NCBI GenBank assembly: GCA_040005095.1
Contig: JBDTZN010000094.1
Span: forward strand, 1-7,010
Length of the DNA stretch: 7,010 nucleotides
Direction: 5' to 3'
Source of the DNA: UBA5186 sp040005095
Lineage (GTDB): Bacteria > Actinomycetota > Thermoleophilia > Gaiellales > Gaiellaceae
Shown in pieces: positions 1 to 5,673 of this stretch. Each line of letters opens with the position of its first letter. The first letter of the stretch is position 1. A model generated the notes under the pieces. That model saw only the letters and a program-made list of their open reading frames with translations, made no database searches and was not told the DNA's origin. The translations under genes were made by a program, and so were the position numbers.

Positions 1-725
1 TACCAGCCCGCGTCGACGACCGCGCGCGTCGCCGCGACGGCGCCGCCGAGCGCCTTGGCGAGTTCCTCCACGAGCGTGAAGTTCTCCGGCCCGCCCAGCC
101 CGCGGCCGCCGGCGACGATCACGTCGGCGTCCTCGATCGACGGCCCCTGCTGCTCCTCGTGCGCTTGCTCGACCATCGTCGCAGCGGTCGAGAAGTCCTC
201 GAGCTGGACCGGCGTGTCGACGACCTCAGCCTCGCCCCCGCTTTCCTGCGGATCGAAGGTTCCCGAGCGGAAGATCCCGATGCGCGGCTCGCTCGTCCAG
301 CCGACCTTCACGTACACCGAGTCGGCGAGCGCCGGGCGCGTGCCGACGAGCTTCCCCCCCTCCTCGGCGATGTCCACGAGCTCCCAGTTCAGGCCCGCGT
401 CCAGACGCGCCGAAAGGCCGGCGGCGAGGTCTGCCGCGAGGACGGACTGCGCCAGGAGGACCGTGTCGATGTCCTGCTCGCCGACGAGGCTCGCCAGCAC
501 GTCGACGCGCGGCTGCGGCAGCGGCGCCTCGAGCGCCGGATCGTCGGCCACGAAGACCTTGGCCGCGCCGAACTTCCCCGCCCCCGAGGCGAGCTCGCGC
601 ACACCGGATCCGGCCACGACCCCGTAGACGTCGCCCGCACCGAGCGACGCAGCCTTCGAGAGCACGCTGAGCGAGCCCTTCTGCAGCTCGCCGTCGTGGT
701 GCTCGAGAAAGACCAAGATGCTCAC
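1..725 (-). CDS. etfA: Electron transfer flavoprotein alpha subunit, partial (C-terminus beyond left edge)
   Basis: EtfA holds the FAD of the soluble EtfAB heterodimer, which passes electrons from acyl-CoA dehydrogenases to the respiratory chain via ETF-quinone oxidoreductase. The 241 visible codons are open throughout. The start reads MSILVFLEHHDGELQKGS, followed by an alternating strand/helix N-terminal domain (about 1-190). The FAD-binding domain then begins with AGGRGLGGPENF (205-216) and TRAVVDAGW (233-241), the usual EtfA signatures. Roughly 80 residues of that domain should lie outside the window. The GTG start at 725-723 is chosen because the family N-terminus begins there and AGAGG (736-732) sits 6 bases upstream. 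The GTG overlaps by 4 bases the stop of a 28-codon ORF that follows etfB. Family assignment is firm. Whether the complex is of the ordinary or the electron-bifurcating type cannot be told from this part. Confidence 0.93.
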   Translation of the reverse strand, partial: MSILVFLEHHDGELQKGSLSVLSKAASLGAGDVYGVVAGSGVRELASGAGKFGAAKVFVADDPALEAPLPQPRVDVLASLVGEQDIDTVLLAQSVLAADLAAGLSARLDAGLNWELVDIAEEGGKLVGTRPALADSVYVKVGWTSEPRIGIFRSGTFDPQESGGEAEVVDTPVQLEDFSTAATMVEQAHEEQQGPSIEDADVIVAGGRGLGGPENFTLVEELAKALGGAVAATRAVVDAGW

Positions 726-808
726 GCGGCACCTCTGCCGGCCAGGGCAGATGCCATGGGCGGCCAAACTAAGCGCGTAGCGCGCTCGAGGAAGACGAGG
801 ATGCTCAT
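722..808 (-). CDS. 28-codon ORF repeating the EtfA N-terminus, wedged between etfB and etfA
   Basis: This short frame starts at ATG 808-806, overlapping the etfB stop as ATGA, and ends at TGA 724-722, overlapping the etfA start as GTGA. It has a GGAG about 10 bases before its ATG. Its first eight residues, MSILVFLE, equal those of EtfA, but it lies in a different frame (offset 83 bases); the rest (RATRLVWPPMASALAGRGAA) resembles nothing I know. It could be a translated coupling peptide that carries ribosomes from etfB into etfA. It could equally be the stub of a partial duplication or of a deleted second etfA copy. The double start-stop overlap and the synonymous-only differences inside the shared peptide favour translation; no function as a protein is implied. 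Confidence 0.5.
   Translation of the reverse strand: MSILVFLERATRLVWPPMASALAGRGAA
726..755 (-). promoter_or_regulatory. mRNA hairpin over the etfA ribosome-binding site
   Basis: On the minus strand, GGCATCTGCC (755-746), a 6-base loop (745-740) and GGCAGA-GG-TGCC (739-728) form a 10-pair stem with a GG bulge. The 3' arm contains the AGAGG ribosome-binding site of etfA (736-732), and the GTG start follows 2 bases after the stem. Ribosomes finishing the preceding 28-codon ORF would unwind the stem, so etfA translation may depend on translation of that ORF. The pairing is seen directly; the coupling role is inference. Confidence 0.5.
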
Positions 809-1581
809 ATGAGGCGCTTCTCCGCAAGGAAATCGGCGATCTGCTCGGCCGCCGTGCCGTCGTCCTCGATCCGGCGCGAGTCGCCGCGCGCGGGCGGATC
901 GACCAGGCCCAGCACTTCGGTCTTCGAGCCCGGCTCGCCCGCGCGGTCGGCCTCGACCCCGAGCTCCTCGAGCGACACCGTCTCCTGCGGCTTCTTCTTC
1001 GCGCCCATGATCCCCTTGAGTGACGGGTACCGCGGCTCGTTGATCGCGTCGGACACGGCCACCACAGCCGGCAGCGGCGCCTCGATCACGTCGTAGCCGA
1101 ATTCGGTCTGGCGCTTGCCCCGCACCTTGCCGTCGCTCGCGGTCAGCTCGGCGACCTGGGAGATCATCGGTCGGCGGAGTCGCTCCGCGATCGCGGCCCA
1201 GAGCACCGCGCCGTCGGAGTCGGACGCCTGCTGCCCGAAGAGGACGAGATCCGGCTCTTCGCGCGCGAGTGCCTTGCCGAGCGCGTAGCTCGTCGCGACG
1301 AGGTCGGAGCCGGCGGCAGCGTCGTCCGAGACGAGCACCGCGCGGTCTGCGCCCATCGCGAGCGCCTTGCGCAGCGTGTCCGCCGCCTTGGCCGGGCCCA
1401 TCGAGACGGCGACCACCTCCGAGTCGCCGGACGCGTCCTTCAGCCGCAGCGCCTCCTCGAGCGCATTCGCGTCGAAGGCGTTCAAGGCGCCTTCTCCGGA
1501 GCGATCCAGGCGCTTCGTCGAGGGATCGATCCGGCGCGACGCGGCCTCGGGGACGTGCTTGACACAAACGGCGATCTTCAC
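805..1581 (-). CDS. etfB: Electron transfer flavoprotein beta subunit
   Basis: EtfB is the AMP-binding partner of EtfA and carries the loop that docks onto acyl-CoA dehydrogenases. The 258-residue product matches the family length of about 250-265. It starts MKIAVCVKHVPE, which fits family N-termini, so GTG 1581-1579 is used rather than the longer open frame upstream. The nucleotide-binding region is DLVLFGQQASDSDGAVL (111-127). The ETF-beta signature PRYPSLKGIMGAKKK (183-197) contains the partner-recognition loop. A C-terminal tail (about 235-258) should wrap onto EtfA. No strong Shine-Dalgarno is visible before the GTG (only AGG 4 bases upstream), and a possible -10 element TAGAGT lies so close that the mRNA may be nearly leaderless. 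The gene leads the operon and is followed with a 4-base overlap by the 28-codon ORF and then etfA. Confidence 0.95.
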   Translation of the reverse strand: MKIAVCVKHVPEAASRRIDPSTKRLDRSGEGALNAFDANALEEALRLKDASGDSEVVAVSMGPAKAADTLRKALAMGADRAVLVSDDAAAGSDLVATSYALGKALAREEPDLVLFGQQASDSDGAVLWAAIAERLRRPMISQVAELTASDGKVRGKRQTEFGYDVIEAPLPAVVAVSDAINEPRYPSLKGIMGAKKKPQETVSLEELGVEADRAGEPGSKTEVLGLVDPPARGDSRRIEDDGTAAEQIADFLAEKRLI

Positions 1582-1588
1582 GCGCCTG

Positions 1589-1617
1589 ACTCTAACGAGA
1601 CGGGTGCCGACTGGAAG
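1589..1617 (-). promoter_or_regulatory. Possible etfB promoter, near-leaderless
   Basis: TAGAGT at 1594-1589 fits the actinobacterial -10 pattern TANNNT and lies about 7 bases before the GTG of etfB, so transcription would begin almost at the start codon. The region 16-17 bases upstream (TTCC near 1616) matches a -35 poorly. The 89-base divergent spacer must hold promoters for both etfB and the peptidase gene, which is the main support. Confidence 0.25.
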
Positions 1618-1631
1618 CCGTCTACCGACCC

Positions 1632-1640
1632 TGGTACGGT
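1632..1640 (+). promoter_or_regulatory. Possible extended -10 promoter of the M23 peptidase gene
   Basis: TGG-TACGGT (1632-1640) matches an extended -10 (TGN plus TANNNT) and lies 30 bases before the ATG at 1671. The -35 region (TGGAAG, 1612-1617) agrees with the consensus only partly. It is the best candidate in the spacer shared with etfB. Confidence 0.3.
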
Positions 1641-1670
1641 GACGCGCTTCGAGCAGCGCACCGGAGCTTG

Positions 1671-2582
1671 ATGAGACGCCACCGGACGACAGCCCGAGGG
1701 GTACTTCTCCTTCTTCTGGCACTCGGCCTCGCGGCCGCTGGCGGTTCCGCGACCGCCCAGACACCGCCGAAGAAGGGCGTGCCCGCGAAGATCATCTTCC
1801 CAGTCGTCGGCCCGACGACGTACACGGACGACTTCGGGGCCCCCCGTCCTCAAGGCCCGCACCAAGGGAACGACATCATGGCGCCGCGCAAGGCGCTCGC
1901 CGTTGCGACTGAGTCGGGCAAGGTCAAGTTCTGGACGGCGTCTGCAGCCGCCGGATGCATGCTCTACCTCTACGGCGACAGCGGAACGACGTACCTCTAC
2001 ATCCACCTGAACAACGACCTCGGGATCGCCAACGACAACAAGGGCAAGTGCGTCGCCGGCGTCGCCTATGCCAAGGGCCTCAAGAGCGGCGCCCGGGTCC
2101 AGGGTGGCCAGCAGGTCGGCTATGTCGGCGACTCTGGCGATGCCAACGGGACTCCCCACCTCCACTTCGAGCTGCACCCGAACGGCGGCGGCGCAGTCAG
2201 TCCGTACCCGTATCTCCAGAAGGCCCAGCACCTCCTGTTCTCGGCCCTTGCGGGCACGCCGTTTGCCCTCTCTCTGACCGGAACCGTCGTCGCGGCTACG
2301 CCGGAGAAGCTGCAGATGACGGTGACGTCCCTGCAGGCCTGGCCGATGAACCAGAAGCTGACCAAGCTGAAGCAGGCGCTGACGCTCACCGTTCCATCGA
2401 CGGCGCTCGTCCAGTCGGTGGCGAAGATCGGCGGTGGGGTGATCTCGAAGTTCGCGAGCCTGGAGAACGCCCGCAAGGGCGCGCCGGTCATCGTGTGGAC
2501 ACAGCCCGCGCTCGCGACGCTGAAGGCGCAGCGCGGCGACGACGGCGCGCTGAGCGCCGCGCTGATCCAGCTCGCTCCTTAG
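1671..2582 (+). CDS. Secreted M23-family (LytM-type) metallopeptidase with extra C-terminal domain
   Basis: The 303-residue product opens with a signal peptide: a basic start MRRHRTTAR, a Leu/Ala-rich core and a likely cleavage after ATA (residue 29). The peptidase domain spans about 35-190. It keeps the zinc-site motif HQGND (H64, D68), the central YIHLN (H112) and the closing PHLHFE (H163, H165), so it should be an active glycyl-glycine or peptidoglycan cross-bridge endopeptidase acting outside the membrane. C96 and C127 could form a disulfide. Residues about 195-303 (from LSLTGTVVAATPEKLQMTV) look beta-rich and are not part of the usual fold; I do not recognise them. ATG 1671 is used with GGAG at 1663-1666; TTG 1668 is an alternative one codon upstream. 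The gene diverges from etfB and converges on the DUF2188 gene with a 7-base gap. Nothing nearby indicates its substrate. Confidence 0.9.
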   Translation: MRRHRTTARGVLLLLLALGLAAAGGSATAQTPPKKGVPAKIIFPVVGPTTYTDDFGAPRPQGPHQGNDIMAPRKALAVATESGKVKFWTASAAAGCMLYLYGDSGTTYLYIHLNNDLGIANDNKGKCVAGVAYAKGLKSGARVQGGQQVGYVGDSGDANGTPHLHFELHPNGGGAVSPYPYLQKAQHLLFSALAGTPFALSLTGTVVAATPEKLQMTVTSLQAWPMNQKLTKLKQALTLTVPSTALVQSVAKIGGGVISKFASLENARKGAPVIVWTQPALATLKAQRGDDGALSAALIQLAP

Positions 2583-2589
2583 CCCCGGT

Positions 2590-2817
2590 CTAGCCGGCCG
2601 AGCTCTCCGGGTCGTTGCCGTACGAATTCCGCTCGGCGATCGAGCCGTCCTCGTTGTGGATCACGTGCTCGGTCTGCCCCTGCCGCGCCAGGTCACGGCC
2701 CGCGGCCTGGGCCTCTTCCTTCGTGGAGTAGCTCTGCGAGCCACCGCCGTCTTCGCCCTCGATCGTGTTCGTCCACTGACCGTCGTTGTGGACCGTGTGC
2801 ACGTAGCCGTCTGCCAT
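2590..2817 (-). CDS. DUF2188 family small protein
   Basis: This 75-residue soluble protein has the two-part DUF2188 layout. An aromatic strand pair (YVHTVHNDGQWTNTIEG, 5-21) is followed by the STKEEAQAAGRDLARQ helix (31-46). The hallmark ending EHVIHNEDGSIAERNSYGNDP comes last (50-70). The family occurs widely in bacteria and has no established biochemical function. ATG 2817-2815 is well supported by GGAGG 6 bases upstream; the frame stays open further upstream but without family resemblance. The gene stands alone, convergent with the peptidase gene. An apparent SigB/SigF-type promoter upstream suggests expression under general stress or in stationary phase (inference). Confidence 0.88.
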   Translation of the reverse strand: MADGYVHTVHNDGQWTNTIEGEDGGGSQSYSTKEEAQAAGRDLARQGQTEHVIHNEDGSIAERNSYGNDPESSAG

Positions 2818-2853
2818 CACTGACCTCCCGCGTCGCGTTCCTCTGCCCAGGCA

Positions 2854-2880
2854 ATACCCGAAGTCAACGGCCGACGAACC
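2854..2880 (-). promoter_or_regulatory. SigB/SigF-like promoter of the DUF2188 gene
   Basis: On the minus strand GGTTC (2880-2876) is followed by 16 bases and then GGGTAT (2859-2854). The general-stress sigma factors SigB of Bacillus and SigF of actinobacteria recognise GTTT, a spacer of about 14-17 bases, and GGGTAT. The -10 match is exact and the -35 has one mismatch (GTTC). Start of transcription would fall near 2847, leaving a leader of about 30 bases with the GGAGG site. A TTGACT at 2867-2862 has no -10 partner at normal spacing. Confidence 0.5.
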
Positions 2881-2929
2881 TCGGCGCCCACTCGGCAGCG
2901 CCGATCTCAGGCCGTGTGGCTTTGCCACA
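2881..2929 (-). terminator. Two hairpins after the hydratase gene, possible operon terminator
   Basis: Read from the hydratase stop, the first hairpin is TGTGGC-AAA-GCCACA (2929-2915: 6 pairs, 3-base loop), starting about 36 bases past the stop. The second is TCGGCGC and GCGCCGA (2904-2881: 7 pairs, 10-base loop). Neither is followed by a T run, so a classical intrinsic terminator is not shown. They lie just upstream of the DUF2188 promoter, where the six-gene operon should end. Confidence 0.35.
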
Positions 2930-2964
2930 TCGCCGTCTGCGCTCCCTTACCAGGGCGCTATTCG

Positions 2965-3741
2965 TTAGCGGCCTGCAAACCTGGGTTCGCGCTTTTCCGC
3001 GAACGCGGCGAGGCCTTCCTTCGCGTCCTCGCTGCCGAACAGCCCCGCGAAATCCTTGGCCTCGTCCTCGAGCGCGCGCACGTGCTCGGCGCCGCCGAGC
3101 GCGCGGTTCAGCGCAGCCTTCGCCGCCGCGAGCGCCAGCGGGCTCTTCGACGCGAGCAGGTTCGCAAGCTCGAGCACACGCGGCATCAACTCTTCGGGCT
3201 CCACGACGTGGTCGACGAGACCCGCGTGCAGCGCTTCCTCGGCCGAGATGACCCGACCGGTCAATACGAGGTCCTTGGCAATCCCGATCCCGCCGACGCG
3301 CGCCAGCCGCTGAGTGCCGCCCCAGCCGGGGATGATGCCGAGGTTGATCTCCGGCTGGCCGAGCTTCGCGCGGGTCGACGCGCAGCGCAGGTCACACGCA
3401 AGCGCGAGCTCGCAGCCACCGCCGAGCGCGAAGCCGTTGATCGCCGCGATCGTCGGCTTGGCCATCGTCTCGAGCAGGTTCGCCGCCTCGTGCCCGAGCG
3501 CACCCCACGCCTGAGCCTCCTCGACGCCGAGGCCGCTCATGTACTTGATGTCCGCGCCGGCGACGAACGCTCGGTCGCCCGCCCCGGTCAGGACGACGAC
3601 TCGCGCCTCGGGGTCGTCCGCGAGCTCGCGGAGCCTGTCGCGCAGCGCTTCGAGCGTCGGCCGGTCCAGCGCGTTCATCGCGTCCGGGCGGTCGACGGTC
3701 ACGATCGCGACTGCGCCCTGGCGCGCGACGGAGACTGTCAG
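2965..3741 (-). CDS. Enoyl-CoA hydratase/isomerase (crotonase) family protein
   Basis: Crotonases hydrate trans-2-enoyl-CoA thioesters in beta-oxidation and branched-chain acid breakdown. The protein shows the oxyanion-hole motif AGADIKYM, then NGFALGGGCELALACD and PEINLGIIPGWGGTQRL. Both catalytic glutamates of true hydratases are present (E111 and E131 counted from the CTG start, 20 apart as in rat crotonase E144/E164), so hydratase activity is likely; the chain-length preference is unknown. The first in-frame GTG (3702) would remove the first beta strand, LTVSVARQGAVAIV. Starting at CTG 3741-3739 gives 258 residues, the usual length, and a CTGA overlap with the mutase small subunit stop. 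No ATG, GTG or TTG was found at a suitable place upstream. Family is firm, the start is not. Last gene of the operon. Confidence 0.92.
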   Translation of the reverse strand: MTVSVARQGAVAIVTVDRPDAMNALDRPTLEALRDRLRELADDPEARVVVLTGAGDRAFVAGADIKYMSGLGVEEAQAWGALGHEAANLLETMAKPTIAAINGFALGGGCELALACDLRCASTRAKLGQPEINLGIIPGWGGTQRLARVGGIGIAKDLVLTGRVISAEEALHAGLVDHVVEPEELMPRVLELANLLASKSPLALAAAKAALNRALGGAEHVRALEDEAKDFAGLFGSEDAKEGLAAFAEKREPRFAGR

Positions 3742-4142
3742 GTCGCCATCTCGGCTGCGCGCTCGCGCAGGAACTCGACGATCTCTCCCGTGAGAGCCCC
3801 GGGTGTGAACACCTCGGCGACCCCACCTTCTTTCAGCTCGCGCGCGTCCTGCGCGGGAATCGTGCCGCCGACGACGACGAGAACGTCCTCCGCCCCGTTC
3901 GTCCGTAGCCCGTCCACGATCTTGGGGACGAGGGTCATGTGCGCGCCGGACAGGATCGAGATCCCCACGGCGTCCGCGTCCTCCTGGATCGCCGTCTCGA
4001 CGATCTGCTCCGGCGTCTGATGCAGGCCGGTGTAGATCACCTCCATGCCCGCATCGCGCAGCGCACGCGCGATGATCTTGGCGCCGCGGTCGTGCCCGTC
4101 CAGGCCGGGCTTCGCGATCACGACTCGAATCTTCTTCGCCAC
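3738..4142 (-). CDS. Cobalamin-binding small subunit of a B12-dependent acyl-CoA (methylmalonyl-CoA-type) mutase
   Basis: This 134-residue protein is a stand-alone B12-binding domain. The base-off/His-on motif D-x-H-x-x-G is present as DGHDRG (15-20), with H17 the expected lower ligand of cobalt. The SxL motif follows (S62-I-L64, in GISILSG), then the GG motif (G92-G93, in VVGGTIP). It should pair with the large catalytic subunit encoded upstream at 6284-7010 to carry adenosylcobalamin for the radical carbon-skeleton rearrangement, probably of methylmalonyl-CoA. GTG 4142-4140 is chosen because family members begin just before (R/K)IRVVIAKPGLDGHD; a GTG at 4181 would add 13 residues that overlap the previous gene. 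Unusually, three unrelated genes separate it from the large subunit. Its stop overlaps the hydratase start region by 4 bases. Confidence 0.92.
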   Translation of the reverse strand: MAKKIRVVIAKPGLDGHDRGAKIIARALRDAGMEVIYTGLHQTPEQIVETAIQEDADAVGISILSGAHMTLVPKIVDGLRTNGAEDVLVVVGGTIPAQDARELKEGGVAEVFTPGALTGEIVEFLRERAAEMAT

Positions 4143-4152
4143 CGCGCGAAGT

Positions 4153-4905
4153 CTACGGCCCGCGACCCTCGCGGTAGGCACGCTCCGCGCGCACCCCGCG
4201 GCGCCAGTTGACGACCCCGATCCCGACCGGGACGAGCACGAGCAGCCCTAGCAGCACACCGGGGACGAAGAACCAGGCCGGACTCAGCCGTCCCTTCGGG
4301 TAATGGGGCTTGACGATCGCCGGCGCCGGCTTGATCGGCTTCGGCTTGCTCGCGCCCGACGTGTCGTAAGTCCGGATGGCGATGAACGAGTCGATCAGCC
4401 AACGGCGCGCGGCGCCGGACCCGATCGCCTTCAACTCGACGTTGAACTCGACCGGGCCGCGCTTCGAGCCCTTCGGCGGCTGGAAGACCAGATCGGCGAC
4501 GAGGTCGTTCTTCACCGAGCTGAGGACGGTCCAGCTACGCGCCTGCGCCGGGATCGCCGGGTAGGGGAGCACCGGCAGGTCGCCCCGCGCCCAGTCGGCC
4601 CGGGTCGTGCCGGCCTTCATAGCCGCGGTCGCGAGGTCCCAGGCGGCGACCGGATCCTTCCGCGTGACGGCAGTCGCGACGAAGGGGACGAGCGTCGCGT
4701 CCACCTGACGGCGCATCGCAGGCGTCACGGGCACCGGCTTCTCGTTTACGACGACCTGTGACGGCTCGTTGCTGAACGTCTCGGTGAAGCGCCGGCCGTG
4801 CTCCGGGAGCGACAGGATCGCGGCGACGAGCGCGACCACGAAGACGAGCGCGCCCGCGATCCACACGAGCCGGCGGCGCCATCGATGCGAAGAGAGGATT
4901 CCCAC
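4153..4905 (-). CDS. Membrane-anchored protein of unknown function, paralogue 3 of 3
   Basis: I recognise no named family. The 250-residue product has a basic start (HRWRRR), a membrane segment at about 13-33, an outer domain at about 40-185 and a Pro/Lys-rich linker (187-204). A second membrane segment lies at about 210-233, followed by a basic tail. Positive charges at both ends put both termini in the cytoplasm and the central domain outside. It shares with its two neighbours FSNEPSQVV (44-52), TAVTRKDPVAAWDL (78-91), a Thr/Trp/Pro-Tyr-Pro block (100-116) and RRWLIDSF (167-174). The domain size and helix-then-sheet pattern suggest an NTF2-like fold (speculative). It has no cysteines or obvious catalytic set. 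GTG 4905 lies 15 bases after the previous stop, with only a distant AAGG as ribosome-binding site. The mutase small subunit follows 10 bases later. Confidence 0.8.
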   Translation of the reverse strand: MGILSSHRWRRRLVWIAGALVFVVALVAAILSLPEHGRRFTETFSNEPSQVVVNEKPVPVTPAMRRQVDATLVPFVATAVTRKDPVAAWDLATAAMKAGTTRADWARGDLPVLPYPAIPAQARSWTVLSSVKNDLVADLVFQPPKGSKRGPVEFNVELKAIGSGAARRWLIDSFIAIRTYDTSGASKPKPIKPAPAIVKPHYPKGRLSPAWFFVPGVLLGLLVLVPVGIGVVNWRRGVRAERAYREGRGP

Positions 4906-4920
4906 GCAGCCGAAGCGGCC

Positions 4921-5664
4921 TTACCGCAGGCCCGCCTCGTACCGGCGGACCGCACGCCGACCGCGCCACCAGCCGCGCACGCCGAGCCCGATGGGGATCA
5001 GGAGCGCGATCCCGAAGACCACGAACGGCGCCAGCAGCCAGTGCGACTCGAGCCGCGGCTTGTCCACGTAGAGGATCGGCGTCGTTCGGCTCGACCCGAG
5101 TGGCCCTGACGGGATGCCCGTGTAGCTCGTCGGCGTCCACGAGTCGACGAGCCAGCGGCGGTCCTTGCCCTTGCCGTACGCCGTCAGCTCCATGTCGAAG
5201 ACGGCCGCCGGCACGTCCTCGTGACCCTTCTTCGGGAAGAGCGCGGCTTTCAGCCCCACCGTGTCCTGCCACGAGTAGTCGACCTTCCATTTGGCGGAGT
5301 CGACGGGATACGGCTGGACGGGGATGTCCTGCGTGGCCCACGTCTTCCGCGTGTAGCCCTGTTTCAGCGCCGGCGCGGTCAGATCCCAGGATGCGGCGAC
5401 GTTCTCCCGCACGACCGCGGTCTGGAGGAACTGCGCTGCGGTGCGGAGCACGCCCTCCCGCTTCGCCTTCGCGAACGGCGCGCGCACCGGGAGTGGATCG
5501 ACCTGCGAGGGCTCGTTGCTGAACACATCGGGCGCCGGCTTGGCCGTGTTCGACCAGTGCACCATCACGAACACGAGCGCCGCGAGCCCGAGCGCCGCGC
5601 TGCCGCCCTTGAGCATCCGCCGCCGACGCCGCGGCGAGCCCACGAGTGCCCGGACTACCGACAC
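4921..5664 (-). CDS. Membrane-anchored protein of unknown function, paralogue 2 of 3
   Basis: The 247-residue product has the layout of its downstream neighbour: a very basic N-terminus (PRRRRR, 11-16), a membrane segment at about 21-37, an outer domain at about 45-185, a linker, a second membrane segment at about 209-229 and a basic tail (GWWRGRRAVRRYE). Shared blocks are FSNEPSQV (48-55), TAVVRENVAASWDL (82-95), YTRKTWATQDIPVQPYP (104-120) and DRRWLVDSWTP (168-178). GTG 5664 is used; AGGG about 9 bases upstream overlaps the stop region of the preceding gene, 9 bases away. The perfect palindrome GGGCGCGCCC fills that gap and could partly hide the ribosome-binding site. No cysteines and no recognised enzyme motif. 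Function unknown; co-expression with the mutase is inferred from spacing. Confidence 0.8.
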   Translation of the reverse strand: MSVVRALVGSPRRRRRMLKGGSAALGLAALVFVMVHWSNTAKPAPDVFSNEPSQVDPLPVRAPFAKAKREGVLRTAAQFLQTAVVRENVAASWDLTAPALKQGYTRKTWATQDIPVQPYPVDSAKWKVDYSWQDTVGLKAALFPKKGHEDVPAAVFDMELTAYGKGKDRRWLVDSWTPTSYTGIPSGPLGSSRTTPILYVDKPRLESHWLLAPFVVFGIALLIPIGLGVRGWWRGRRAVRRYEAGLR

Positions 5665-5673
5665 GGGCGCGCC

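Larger units (their letters stand above)
701..808 (-). repeat. Imperfect direct repeat of the etfA start region (two 25-base copies, 83 bases apart)
   Basis: Copy 1 runs from 808 to 784 and copy 2 from 725 to 701 on the minus strand. They agree at 21 of 25 positions. One difference is ATG versus GTG at the start codon. The other three (CTC versus TTG, and TTC versus TTT) are synonymous, so both encode MSILVFLE. The 83-base period is not a multiple of three, so the copies are in different frames. The roughly 58 bases between them have no visible counterpart after copy 2. Confidence 0.75.

Noticed and set aside
1582..1764. Upstream extension of etfB to a start at 1764
   Set aside because: The extra 61 residues overlap the start of the divergent peptidase gene, show no family resemblance and precede the canonical MKIAVCVKHVPE start.
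2583..2589. Bidirectional terminator between the convergent peptidase and DUF2188 genes
   Set aside because: Only 7 bases separate the stops and the nearby CCGG/CCGG pairing is 4 bases with no T run, too weak to call.
2914..4020. A 368-codon plus-strand frame opposite the hydratase and mutase small subunit
   Set aside because: It is antisense to two firmly identified enzymes; its Arg-rich composition reflects high GC, and no family motif is visible.
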